Shown: piece after piece, positions 24,561-35,708 of the stretch | How the letters are laid out: each line of letters begins with the position of its first letter | Numbering within the stretch: position 1 is the stretch's first letter | NCBI RefSeq assembly: GCF_026230105.1 | Contig: NC_079480.1 | Location: 8,970,488-9,034,487, forward strand | Reading direction: 5' to 3' | Length of the DNA: 64,000 nucleotides | Origin: Diorhabda sublineata | Taxonomy: Eukaryota; Arthropoda; Insecta; Coleoptera; Chrysomelidae | Notes under the pieces: generated by a model | The model's input: only the letters and a program-made list of their open reading frames with translations | Told to the model about the DNA's origin: nothing | Database searches by the model: none | Made by a program: the position numbers and the translations under genes

Positions 24561-26369
24561 CCTGTTTAAACCAAACTCCCTTACAGGCAGGTACATTTTA
24601 CTCGTCTATTTACGTTTTATAATTTAATATTCAGTTGTAGCAAGTTAACGTGGTAAAATAATGAATTTTTTCCAAGTTCCACTAGGACTACAGTTATAAG
24701 TGCATCTGTCTAAATAACGGCGTATAATGCCTTCCAATTTACAATGATTCGATTGCTTTTTAATGAATACTTTCTCACATACGAACTATTTATAAAAATA
24801 ATAAATTTATAAAATGAGGTATCAACGCCTATGGTAGATAGGATCAAACAAAATTGTCGGCAAGAGTTTTTATAATCTGCAATTGATATTTGAAGGACTA
24901 TAAAAATGTATTAATCAAAATAGATAGTCTTTGTAATAACATTCTAATAACACCGATTGATTAAATAAAATTTTCAACTCATACTACGCTTATGTACTTT
25001 ATAATCTAAACGGAAGTACCAAGCACACATAAACCGTTAGATTTAACTTTAATTATAATTGAGTTAATCATTTCCACGTGTGACGTTCATTTACGATTGA
25101 GTAATCGCACCGGTGATCTTCCAAGTTGTATATATTAACGTACAACCGATAGTGGGAATTTTCAATGTGTCGACGAGATCTTGAATCCCCCCAAAGACTA
25201 CAATTACATTTATCCACAAAATTCAAACAATCATATTTCGCCTTTTTATTATTACTATTATATTTTTATTAATTTCATTCTTTTACTCATCATATTTCAT
25301 TAATAATGAGTTTGTAGTTGATTTCAGAACGTATAATTTAAAAATATTTTAATACAAGCTCTGCAGAGGAAAAGAATTCATTTCGGGGCCATTCCAAAAC
25401 CCATATTAAACTAACTTAGTAAAAAACTCAAACCCAACGAGCATCTCTATCGATGAAATTGAGTTTTTCTTGTTATTTCAGGCTTATTAGATATATCCTT
25501 GATTCTGTTATGTTCTATTATATCGTTTAATTGTTGTGGATTGGCACCTTTATTAGATACTAAGGTTGTCAAAGTGTGCCTCATAAAAAAGTTAATTCCG
25601 ATTGGTTGCGAAGAATACGTCTGATTCGCGCATTTTGAAAATAATATGGTGTTGGATAATTTCTTCGGAAGTATTTTCTACACTTATCTACACATAATCC
25701 TACTTCTATAATTGTGAATTTTTATGAATTATCTATATTTAAAGGTGATATCGACACAAGCAGATACGCGCCCTTGTTTAGCAAATTCGTAAATTTATAG
25801 CGTCGACATATACTTCGGGAGCAATATAAATATTTTTCTATTTCAAATGTAGTTATTACTTTAATTATTCTCCATCTGTTTTTTTTACAATACTGCAGCT
25901 TTTTTGCTTCACTCCTGTATTCAATCTTCACATAGATAACAAAAAATTTCCTAATGTCTAAGTCCAAATAGACATTTAAAGCGGCCTTTAGTATTGAGTA
26001 TTCAGTATACTTCGACCAAATGAAATTGTATTATTCTTCAAATTTTATGAATACGTTAGCATGACTCACTCTCATCACTCAGCATTTTTAATTTTAGTGA
26101 TTAATTTTGCAAAATACCTTCTTACAATGTTTACTGGACTTGGCTAACAATAATTGACATATTGCGTATTCAGTTTCCTTATAAATTATACAAGGTACAG
26201 AATTTTTTCTGTAAATTGAAATTAATCGATAGAAATTAAATGAGAAGAATTCCGATATTCTTCTACGTAATATGAATGAGCATAATCTCTTCTTCACCTG
26301 ATAAACTCAATATTACCTTGTGAATGTATCCAAAAAAAAAAAATTATCAAATTCTATAACTCCTTCTCA
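24561..26369. other. AT-rich intron, nothing recognised
   Basis: Two short minus-strand frames (25722-25967, 26094-26297) carry no domain I recognise. GC-richer text near 25560-25640 has no clear coding. Confidence 0.45.
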
Positions 26370-27520
26370 TTATCCGCTTTCATATCTTCTTTATGCCCGT
26401 AGTTTTAGCAGAGCTTCGCAGTAGAATTAATGACATCAAAAATAAATACTCATCTGGTTTCATTTCAAAATGACACTTTTCCCAATTGCCTAAGACGGCT
26501 ATAATTATACCTCTGGATAAAGGAGGAGATAAAAATTGAGCATCGAATTATCGCCCAAGTGCGCTCCTTCCCACGTTATCTAAGATCATAGAAAGATTGG
26601 TCAAAAAGAGGCTTTTATTATTATGATGCTATTTTCTCCCTCCTTGATAATGTGTACTCTAACCTAAACAGCCATCACTCCGCTGCAACAACTTTTTGCG
26701 ATTTTTTTGAAGCTTTCGATAATCATCAAATTTTAATCAACAAATTGCAGTAATACGGTTTCAGGGGACCACCTCTCGCATAGTTCAAGTCAACCTTACA
26801 AATAGAAGTCAGCTTGTAAGAGTTGAAACAACAATGTCTTCTTGCAAGCCAATAGAATGTGGAGCGCCCTAAGGCTCAGTACTAGGCCCTATTTGTGTGT
26901 AAAATATGTCTATTTGCAGATGACACTAGTTTCTCTTGGAGCAATCCTGATCTCACGGCACTTCATAGGACCATATCTAGTGATAGTGATATGGTCCTAG
27001 TGTGATTCTAATTTTCTCTGTCTCAACGTTTTGCGCTGGTATCAGTTTCCAAAGAACTGAACTTATCCACCTCCTCAACAGTCTATTATGCCCTTATTGA
27101 GTCACATCTCCAATATGCCCTTTCCTTCTGGGGTACGTGTGGTGCGACTCAATTTGAGCGTATCTTCAAACTACGAAAGAGAGCTGTTAGATATTTACTC
27201 GGACTAAACGTCACGGCTCACTACAGGGACTTTAAAAAATAAAAAAAGTCTGACTCTTCCTTTCTTATTTATCTTTGAATCCGTTTGCCCAATTCCCCAA
27301 TTTCAGAAAGATCGTTGCACTGCTATCCACTTAGGAACGCATAGCACGACCTTTACCTACCTACTCCTTGCTCAGAATTAGTTAAGGGCTCAATATTTTA
27401 CAATGCAAAAAAATGCACAATCACTTGCCAATTGAAATTAAATCGATATCATCTTTTCCCACATTCTACTCTGTAAACGATTTCTATTCTAATAATAATA
27501 TTTAATTCCGGAAAAGCTGC
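26370..27520 (+). mobile_element. Non-LTR retrotransposon (Jockey-like LINE) relic
   Basis: Plus-strand reverse-transcriptase relic. Blocks in order: AVIIPLDKGGDKN (near 26500), ASNYRPSALLPTLSKIIERL (26540-26610), a deletion, FRGPP...NRSQLVRVETTMSS (near 26760-26840), IECGAP-GSVLGPI (near 26860-26890), a short deletion, LFADDTSFSWSNPDLTALHR with an intact F-ADD catalytic motif (about 26915-26970), and IESHLQYALSFWGTCGATQF followed by RIFKLRKRAVRYLLGLNVTA (27100-27215), the C-terminal region. The 3' tail with ATGCACAATCACTTGCCAAT recurs in reverse at 53880-54235. Several stops; no endonuclease. Confidence 0.87.
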
Positions 27521-28079
27521 ATAATGGTTTAATTTTTGCTTATATACGAATTATTACCTATTACTATATCCTACAATTTTGTTTTATTTGTATCTTCATT
27601 TAGTTATTTTTATGTTGGATTTTTAGTTTTTACACGCTTTTGTTTACAAATTGTAACAATTTTTTGACAATAAAGCACGCGAGTTTTAGATACATTTTGT
27701 TTACCCAAGATCTTCTTCCTCGTCCGTTCTTGTATGAATAGAATGTTATTAGAAAAACAATAAAATAAATAAATATGATTTAGTGTAAATGACATAGTCA
27801 AATAATAGACCATTGAAGTTTTCTGATGGTGTGCGCGCATTAAAGCGGTGGGTGGTGAAAAGAAGAATTCAATCGTATTTTCAACTTAATAAACTAATTT
27901 TTAAAACTTAAATGACCTTCCGCTTTTCATATTTTATTGCAAATGCCTCCGCTAATGGTTTATTTGATATATTTTGAACCACTAATTAATGTGGTAAAGT
28001 TAATCGACTGTCAACAGTTTATGATAAATAAAACAAAGCGATATATAGTATGTATATAGCATTTGAAAACCACTGATTT
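27521..28079. other. AT-rich intron, nothing recognised
   Basis: One 76-codon minus-strand frame (27610-27840) has no recognisable domain. Confidence 0.4.
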
Positions 28080-28330
28080 ACCGTACATACGCGGCACCAT
28101 AATCATAAGAAAACCTTTTTCTTTGAAGACAGCCAGTAATCGCTCGGGAGCAAATTTCGAAAATATGACATTTGTTTAACTAACTCCAAGCCTACCTGAG
28201 GGATTGTGATTGTTGCAATGGCCGAAATGTGATTGTTCCAATAAAAGATAACATCTTTGCGAACTTTCTCCGACGATTTTTTAACGCCACGTAATGTTGG
28301 AACTAACTTGGCATAGTAAGCACCTCTAAT
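28080..28330 (-). mobile_element. Degenerate mariner transposase fragment
   Basis: Minus strand reads RGAYYAKLVPTLRGVKKSSE, VRKDVIFYWNNHISAIATIT, VGLELVKQMSYFRNLLPSDY. This is a decayed version of GxYYAxLLxxL...VLxHxDNAPxHT...ELLxHPPYSPDLAPSDY: the DNA of the HDNA block became WNNH. No ends recognised; the sequence to 28480 may be further transposase. Confidence 0.6.
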
Positions 28331-28480
28331 TACAGGTCATCTTCTAAAATTATCTATATACCAACATACATTTAACATAACCATTCCTGCTTAAGGTTGC
28401 ATCCTGAATTTTGAATGGTGGACCCAGATATTCTACATGTTCAATTCGGCAGTAAGTATATTGTGTATGATATGGGACGA

Positions 28481-30059
28481 GAAACCACTTTCTTCAATTT
28501 ATTTGTCTAATATAATACGTCGATTTGCAACACTATTTTTGTAAGTGGCAGAGGGTTTGCAGGCGATTCACCTCAATGTTCGTCTGTATGTCTACCACTA
28601 TTAAACTTACGACTTACGACTTTTCACTATGATACTGCATATGCCGCTAATGTATCTATCCACCGAATATATTAACTAATTTGCATTGCAGTCAAATCTT
28701 CTAAGTTAAAGTATGTAGTCACCGCGCGTTGGTCGACTCAATCCATTTTTATACTCTCAAATGCAAGATTTTAGGCACACTTCAACTGGTTCAAAATTGT
28801 CAGTTTCTTTCTTGAATCGATACATAATATCTTTAGATGTAGTGATAGATAATTGTCTTGATTCATAAATGGGTCAGTGGCGGAACAAAGAAATAGGAAA
28901 AATAAAAGATTCTAGGTAGATTGTACCTAATTAACGTATATGTAAAGAAATACATTTTTGATGATTCGCCCTTTTTTCGATCTCTATCAATATATAGTGT
29001 TTAGCGCGTAGACAGACAAGATTTTGGAGAGGTTGGGGGCTCACGCACTACTTTTCCCAAATAGTCCCTATGTTCTAATTGTCACTGTAGTTTAGATTTA
29101 ATACTACTAAATAACTTGTATTTGTAATCTGCGTTGTGATATTACGTATATTTTTATACATTCTATGGGTTAATTTGCTCGCAAGTGTTAATGTCTTAGT
29201 GAGTCTTACATCCATTGATGCAACCTCTTAGATATACCTCAAATTAGGCTATTTGGCCTATCTTTTTTCAGTCTCTTCGCGTTTCTTGGCGTTAACAACT
29301 TCTCTAGTAGTGGATTTGGGTGGATTTCTATAGTTTTGTGGTGTTTGATAATCTTGGATAACTTCTTGTATAGTGGACACGTGAATGGTGTGATTGTGAT
29401 ACTAAGTCTTAAAGCTGTATAAATGTTATGAAAAGTGACAATTTCTAAACACTCTGCAGAAACAACGGCCATTTTGTATGTAGCGTTCTTTCAAAAAGTT
29501 CCATTTGCTTCATGACATATAAAACATCTATTAGAAGGCAAGATTTTGGGTGATGAATAAAACCTGAAAAAAACTGTATATTCAAAATTATGTGACATAG
29601 GGTCTGTCGAAGAAAACTAGAGCATGAGCTCCCCTGTATAACCTGACATGGACATTATATAAAGAGAAAGATTTCCTATCCAATTATCCTTAATTAAGTA
29701 GCACAATTAATCAAAAAGCAAAAACACGAAATAATTATCCCGAATATATGACAGCTGCGATCTCTGAAGACGATAATATGGTTATCGAAACGAGCATCAA
29801 ATAATTGTATATTTGCGAATATTGGTGTTGCGGTAGTAGTGTTCCAGAAATTTTCACTAACATATGCACCAAAATGGGAAATCTATTAATGATAAAAAAG
29901 TCTTTCAAAAAGTTTTTCATAAATTCCACTATAAATAATCGCGTCTTTGTCATATACTGAAACTTGAGTTATAGCAGAAGAGCTTTGTACGCTTTAACAC
30001 ATATTTTGATATTAATATATGACGATATAAATATAAATTTCTTTAATTTTATATTTCTT
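28481..30059. other. Intron, nothing recognised
   Basis: Includes minus-strand frames of 77 codons (29239-29472) and 72 codons (29735-29953) without recognisable domains. No repeat partner seen within the window. Confidence 0.4.
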
Positions 30060-30071
30060 AGACCTTTTGAC

Positions 30072-30244
30072 ATGTTTATGCTTCTAAATCTTCTGGATTT
30101 TAGATCTCTTATGATTTAAAGTTAGTTTCTTCTATAATTTTTTAAAGACAGATAAAAATTTGACGTTTCATCTGTGTTTAAACTTTTTATAATCCAATTT
30201 TAAATCAGAAAAGACCTAAAATCAAGAGCATTTAGAAGCATATA
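30072..30244. mobile_element. MITE with two inverted arms, copy 3 of the dispersed repeat
   Basis: The left arm (TGCTTCTAAATCTTCTGGAT, then TTTAGATCTCTTATGATTTA) and the right arm (TTTTAAATCAGAAAAGACCT, then AAAATCAAGAGCATTTAGAAGCA) are inverted copies across about 170 bp. The solo arms at 4230-4330 and 20513-20610 belong to the same family. Confidence 0.8.
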
Positions 30245-30339
30245 AATATAAATGTATGATCTAATTTTTCCCTTGTTTTTGTTTGTTTCAAGTATATAGT
30301 GCAAGTTGTAACTAAGTTTTTAATTGTTGCTAGATAATT

Positions 30340-30870
30340 TTCCAAAATGTTCAATCAATTTTTACTCCTAGAGAAGGGATTGTTCAAGAATTAATTACAT
30401 GAGCTGATATAACTTATATTCGAATATTTGATTCCAAAGGAATTATTACTTGATTATCAACATCTAGAAGACGAAAATTATATCATTAATTGGGATTATA
30501 TAAGAGTCAAATTCAATAGTTTTAAAATCGGAGTATTTATAAGATTAATATCATTGATGTCCATTTGTTTTAATAGTGATTTTCGGATTGTTAATTTCAT
30601 TAAGAATATAAATTAATCGTGAAGTGGAGGATTTGCAATAAAAACTAAAGTGATAGTTGGTAAAATAGTTCAAATAATTTCAATTAATTGGCCTTCTAAT
30701 AAATAACGATGTAAAAATTTATTATAAAATAATGAAAATAAGAATTTTCCAACTAAAACAGTAATAATACCTAAAATTATTAAAGTATGATCATGAAAAT
30801 ATGATAATTGCTCTAAAAAAACAAAAGTTTTGATTTGAAACATAACTTAATGGTAATGAAGCATGTTTCA
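30340..30870 (-). pseudogene. NUMT: nuclear copy of mitochondrial COX2
   Basis: Reverse-strand translation with the invertebrate mitochondrial code (TGA=Trp, ATA=Met) gives cytochrome c oxidase subunit 2. In order: EQLSYFHDHTLMILGIITVL (from about 30825), FYNKFLHRYLLEGQLIEIIW and TILPTITLVFIA, then a small break, LYSLNEINNPKITIKTNGHQ and WYWSYKYSDF, EFDSYMIPIND, LLDVDNQVIIPLESNIRI, VISADVINSWTIPSLGVKID. The left edge cuts the gene before the copper-A Cys cluster; the right edge lies near the normal N-terminus. In-frame TGA at Trp positions and small frameshifts show it is not functional in the nucleus. The cox2 symbol belongs to the mitochondrial gene. Confidence 0.93.
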
Positions 30871-31637
30871 ATTCCATGGGCTCCTTAAAAGAATATATGT
30901 ATCAGACCAATTTGTAACAAGCATCTATAATAACTTATTTTTTATTTGTTGTAATTGTCACAAGTGGATTGGTAGGAATTGACTCTTACTAGAAATAATC
31001 GAATCAACTATTGAAAAAAGTTGATTGATTGAGAGAATAGGAGAATAAACAGATCAACTCTTTATGGAAAATCTACTTTTCCTGTAACATAAACAGAAAA
31101 TAAATGTAATTGAATAATTTATTTTATTTCTAGCGTTTACTATTATAAACTGGATTGATTCAGTCGTATTTTTCTATTCTGTGAAAATATATACCACATA
31201 ACATTAAATGACAACTAGAAAAAACATATAAAACCCGTCTTAACGATAAACTTATACAACCTTATTCAACGCTTTAAAACTAGTTTCTATTTCACATCGT
31301 TTTTCGTTTTAGTAACGTTGTTTCTTAACAACTTTGTGTTGGCAACACGTGTTAGTGATAGAGTTTTCGTAATTTTCTCGTTCTAACAATAAAAACTGTA
31401 AATAAATTACGGGAACCGTATCGGATGCTTAATTGGAAGCATTAGTTAGAGACAGAAACATGTGATGTAAACAAACAAAGTAATAATTTCATTGGTTTAT
31501 ATCATAAACTAAGTGTACTATGGGGCTAGAGATATTCATAATCAACATAAAAAGTGATCGCTTTTAATTTCTAATTAAACGCATCAAGTGTAGAAATTCT
31601 GTTGCCATTCAGTTGTACGGTGTAAGTTTCTAATTTC
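30871..31637. other. AT-rich intron, nothing recognised
   Basis: No frame with a recognisable domain; no flanking mitochondrial gene is evident beyond the COX2 piece. Confidence 0.4.
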
Positions 31638-31835
31638 TCAATCTTCAATACGTCCTCTTAACAAATCATTTCTTCTCAAAGTATTTATTAGCTCAATTCC
31701 TCCATGTGTGTTTCTTCCTTCGAGTATTGGTCGTAACCAATATTTATGATTCCGTTCCTTTATACTCGAAAAAATGGATGCCACGAAGGCTAGCATAATA
31801 TCGTCATTAATCGACGACTTTTTTGTCGACTTAAT
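31638..31835 (-). mobile_element. PIF/Harbinger-like transposase fragment next to lilli exon
   Basis: Minus-strand frame whose second half reads DDIMLAFVASIFSSIKERNH, then KYWLRPILEGRNTHGGIELI and NTLRRNDLLRGRIED. This is the N-terminal RYWVHP(I/L)...G-...L...LR block of PIF/Harbinger transposases. The frame starts at 31982 but the part before about 31835 is not recognisable. GTCGAC-containing inverted segments sit at 31818-31863. It lies about 220 bp 3' of the lilli exon donor, inside the 30.6-kb intron, and has no visible splice acceptor of its own. Confidence 0.65.
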
Positions 31836-32059
31836 AGTCCTGGTGGAGACAATTAGTCGACTAAAGTGTCCGTTAAGTGGTTGGCATCTTAACTCGATGT
31901 GGACAATTTGCAAACAAAAGTGAAATACAAGTTGGTTACTTGCAGTCGCAAACATAGAAGACGATTTTTCAGTGCAGACCAAGCTAAAGATTCATAATTA
32001 ATGTGAGTAGAATATTTGATGAATTCCATCACGGTTCTGATATCTATTATTTCAATTAC

Positions 32060-32265
32060 CTGCTAGAGCCACTTGCCACCTGACCGAACGGATTATGATG
32101 TCTGGATGTGGGAGTAGGAGATTGTGGTACTCCTGGACTTGGTGGTACTCCATCCACACCAATTAGTCCTTCTCCTCTGTGGTCTAAAAGATGTTTCACT
32201 CTTTGAAAATCTCCCAATTTACTTTGAATTTGTTGTGTGACGGGATCTGCTGCGGACGGGTTTAC
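32060..32265 (-). CDS. lilli: lilli / AF4-FMR2 family protein, N-terminal exon
   Basis: Internal coding exon of an AF4/FMR2-family protein. The family forms the scaffold of the super elongation complex, which brings P-TEFb to RNA polymerase II in the nucleus; insects have a single member, Lilliputian. Read on the minus strand, a pyrimidine tract ending in AG precedes the exon and AG|GTAATT follows it. It is open for 68 codons plus 2 nt. Residues 9-29 contain VTQQIQSKLGDFQRVKHLLD, which resembles the helix of the AF4/FMR2 N-terminal homology region near the cyclin-T1 contact segment. Residues 34-52 (LIGVDGVPPSPGVPQSPTP) are a typical proline-rich continuation. It is GC-richer than its surroundings and free of stops. 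The family call rests on motif recognition; the splice sites are read directly. The initiating exon is not in the part of the window I could recognise. Confidence 0.88.
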
Positions 32266-32639
32266 CTAAAAAAATTAAAAAATAATGATTAAAAACAACC
32301 ATATGGTTATAGGAACCATAAATATCATCACTACAGTATCACTAAATATTATTTTTGTCTTTATTATTATTTGGAATAAGTGATAGTTTAAGTGACGCGC
32401 TTTATGTAAATAACTTGATACCTAAAGATAACCTTAAAGATAAGGGTTTTGTGTTATGAAAAATCATAATCCGTTTCCATAATCCCTTCCTAGAAGGGAG
32501 ATCACATTTTAATGTAATTGTTTTATCCAACTGAAAAATAAGCACCTCAGTTCAATTAACTCATATTTTATAATATGAAAAAATCTACATGGGAAATCAA
32601 GTCTAATGGCTTGAGTGATAGTTTGTATGTAACTAAGTC

Positions 32640-33210
32640 AAACACCGTTTTTGAATTACATAAAATAAACTATAGAAATATAAATATTTAGTATAAGTAA
32701 AAGAAAACAGAAATTTCATTTCATAACAAACTAAAAATTGTTTAATTTGATTCCATATTTCGGTTATTATAAATGAGACTTCATCTATACTTATAGGTGA
32801 CTGCTGTAATGCTAAGTCAAATACTCCCAATAAGTGTTCAAACTGGTTAACATCGGGACTTCCCAGTGGTTAATACAAAGTATGGATATCTAATACTGGG
32901 ACTTTTACAACGTCCTAGTTACATGTAGACGTACATTATCATGCATTAATAGTAAAAAGTTTATTATAAATGAGTCATGTGGTTCTAAAACATCTGTTAT
33001 TTAGCGATCGGCATTCAAACAACCGTCCTAAATCATAGCTAGGCCCCTATAAGCCTCCAAACTAGTGCAACCTCATACCACAACATTCGTATATTCATTA
33101 CGGTTGTCTTTTGATGTTCTCGTGCAAATCAAAGGCGGACATTGTGTTTACTGCAATTGATATTGGAAGAATTATACCACCTGATTATTGTGTATTCAGT
33201 ATCATCTGAG
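32640..33210 (-). mobile_element. Degenerate Tc1-like transposase
   Basis: Minus strand, in order: VVV-GCTSLEAYRGLAMI-DG (near 33070), CLNADR-ITDVLEPHDSFII, NFLLLMHDNVRLHVTRTL (near 32910-32960, containing the second catalytic Asp in HDN), LNTYWEYL (the LNPIEHLWD block, near 32820) and a C-terminal DLALQQSPISIDEVSFIITE with WNQIKQFL (32710-32815). These follow the Tc1 order exactly. Stops throughout. Text up to 33340 may be its N-terminal part. Confidence 0.75.
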
Positions 33211-33632
33211 TAGAAAACAAAACTTCACAGCGGCACGTTGTTCACTCAAATTTGCAATCAGTGTGAAACAGCACTAGATAAAAATGGTTACTAGTGATGA
33301 ACAGAACATGGCAGGTCAACGGTGACTGAAGTGGCGACGAGTTGCGCTAGACAGAAATCAGAAAAGCTTCACCCATGGCAATGCTATTTCGGTTACTTTT
33401 GGGTACCTCCTCGTATAGCAAGTTGTAACTCCGCCTGTTATATGAAAGTATGTTAGAATCGCAATAGTCTTACCCGTTCTAAGCCCAGAAAAAGAAGGAT
33501 TGTTTATAATTCCATATCTCACAATCCTGTTATTCACAATTAGATTGAAAATATCTATAATAATTATCACAAGTGTTGCTACTTCTTTATTCTACATTAA
33601 ATATGAAAGCATGTTTTCAGTATTTTTGACTA

Positions 33633-34591
33633 CAAGGGTTGCTACCTAAATTTGCGAAATGGCCACATTCATAATGTGAATATGTCAAATATGACATTGC
33701 CATCTAAAAGTTTGACATTTTTAAAGGAATTAAATCGAGAACATATTCGTGCGATGATTTTCTATGACTTTCGACGTGGAGAAAACCAACCGCAGTTGGC
33801 GATCAACTTTTGTTTATGAAGCACCATGTCGGGCAACCGTGTTTCGTTGGTATTCCGAATTGAATCGTGGTCGCACTTTGTTAGAGAATTTCGAGAAGGT
33901 CATCCAAAATCGGCTGTTTAGTCATAAAACAACGATGCTGTGCGTAAAATTTGGTTAGGTGAGATGAACAAGTACAAGATGAACAAAAAAGTAGTCATTG
34001 AGATTGGAGTCCGATGAACAGGTTGGTTGTTTCGCGAAAAGTAACTTGAATTTTCCCTAGCACTGCAATTTGCACCAAAATGGCATCAAATCGATAACAT
34101 TGCAAGTGCGAGATTCTAAATGGGTCTTTCAAGATGAGCCAAATCCAACAAAAGTTATTCGCCAGCTTCGAAGCAAATGGTTGCCTGTTTTTTCGGAATA
34201 ACTATACATGTCACCACCGTTCCATTAGAGCAACGTAGTACGATCAATTCTGATTAGTAAATCAGTATTTGTTTGCTGGAACTACTCGAAAAAATCAGGG
34301 AAGCCAATCGCAGAAGATGAATCATTGTCCACACATCAGTTCAAACAAAAACGTTTTTGAACAGTCAAAACTTCTTCTTATCAAAAATTAATTGCGAGGT
34401 TAACATTTTTCTACACCTGAAGAAGCGGTCGATGCATTCAAATTACATGTTATGGAGGTACCTCAATCGGAATGGAAAAAATGGCTTCGACAATTAGTGT
34501 ATTGATCTCAATGGAGAATATTTTGAAAAATAATAAAGCAACATCCACTTATAAATATTTCTTTGTTTCAAAACTTAAATAGCAACCCTCG
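33633..34591 (+). mobile_element. Mariner (family B), copy 3, with both ends
   Basis: Ends are CAAGGGTTGCTA on the left and TAGCAACCCTCG on the right, each next to TA (33631-33632 and 34592-34593), giving 959 bp. The 5' part encodes LNREHIRAMIFYDFRRGENQ-like text, then APCRATVFRWYSELNRGRTL (33815-33885). Later blocks: LQVRDSKWVFQDEPNPTKVI (near 34100-34165), RSKWLPVFSE, a decayed HHDNASSHTS region with deletion (34325-34345), FSTPEEAVDAF and VPQSEWKKWLRQ. Stops and deletions. The most complete copy of this family in the window. Confidence 0.9.
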
Positions 34592-34593
34592 TA

Positions 34594-35708
34594 CTCTATA
34601 ATTTTTTAAATTTCTAACGAAGGAAAAGCTGAGAATCGACAAAAAAATGATTTATTTCATCATGAAAATGAAAAATATTCTAATCGACTTTCCAAATATC
34701 CATAATAAATAATAGATTCTCAATAATCTATATTTGCACTTTGCACTCATTAGTTGTCTCGTGTAACAAAAAAATTATGTTTTGTTCCTCTTTTACTTTC
34801 CTCAACTAACTTTGAACAAACTATAATAAATTTTAACCAAATATGAAACTATTAATCACCCAGATTAGTTTTTAGATTGTAACAGGTTCTGCTACAAAAT
34901 ATCATGCGTTGAAAGTTATTTACTGTATTATAATTATACAAAGCCCACATTTTATTTACCGATTAGTTCATCACCCACCGTGAGAATCTCTAGCTAAACA
35001 ATCATGACTCATGTATCTCATCGCAGTGTAGTGCGCAAAGTGCATCAGCGAATGAATTAAACGATTCCACTTCCCTTCTACGGATAAATTAATCATTAAT
35101 TTATTTATATCATAAAGGCGATACTAATCTAGCAGAGGCTTTGATGTTGCTTTACAACTAATAATCGTTACTCAATAGGAATTAAAGACGTGTGAATTTA
35201 CGGAACGCTATTTACATGAAACTTTATTCTTAATAGTTTATAAATACAACACAAAGTGAGAATGATCGAAATGTTAATATGCCATAAAAACGAACTGTTC
35301 ACTTTAAAATGTTTTTGAACATATAAAAGTTGTCTTTTCAATCAGAAATAACTGCTTCTTGATGAATTATATTAATACGTAGAAATATTTTTATAACAAT
35401 GTTTTTTTAAGTTATACAGTGCCGGTTTAATCACTACCAACGTTTTAGACGTAATTTCTACGGTGGTCCCTAACTGCTATTCAAACCTATACGGAAAAAA
35501 GGAAAAGGAAATATTGATAAAACCAAGTATTTAAAACATTTATTGGAAAAAAACTAACAACATTTGACTTTTCTATCTTTTCTCTCGGTAAACTATTGCT
35601 ACTGATTTTTTCAGCAATTTTTCATATAGTTTCAATCTAAATTAAGATATTGTCGATCACTAATAAGTTTCAATCAACTAAGAAAAAGTCTCCACTAGCA
35701 ACTGTTGT
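34594..35708. other. AT-rich intron, nothing recognised
   Basis: No domain-bearing frame or repeat partner recognised on either strand. Confidence 0.45.

Larger units (their letters stand above)
1437..32059 (-). other. lilli: Giant lilli intron (30.6 kb), TE-filled
   Basis: Inferred intron between the two AF4/FMR2 exons. The donor is GTAATT just left of 32060 and the acceptor is TTTCAG just right of 1436, both read on the minus strand. I see no further exon between them that would keep the phase. It holds at least 15 recognisable mobile-element relics in both orientations, a mitochondrial insertion and a small GC-richer islet. Whether an alternative exon sits inside cannot be told without transcripts. 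Confidence 0.75.

Noticed and set aside
29239..29472. 77-codon minus-strand frame
   Set aside because: No domain and no support from context.
30428..30616. 62-codon plus-strand frame
   Set aside because: Antisense of the COX2 insertion.
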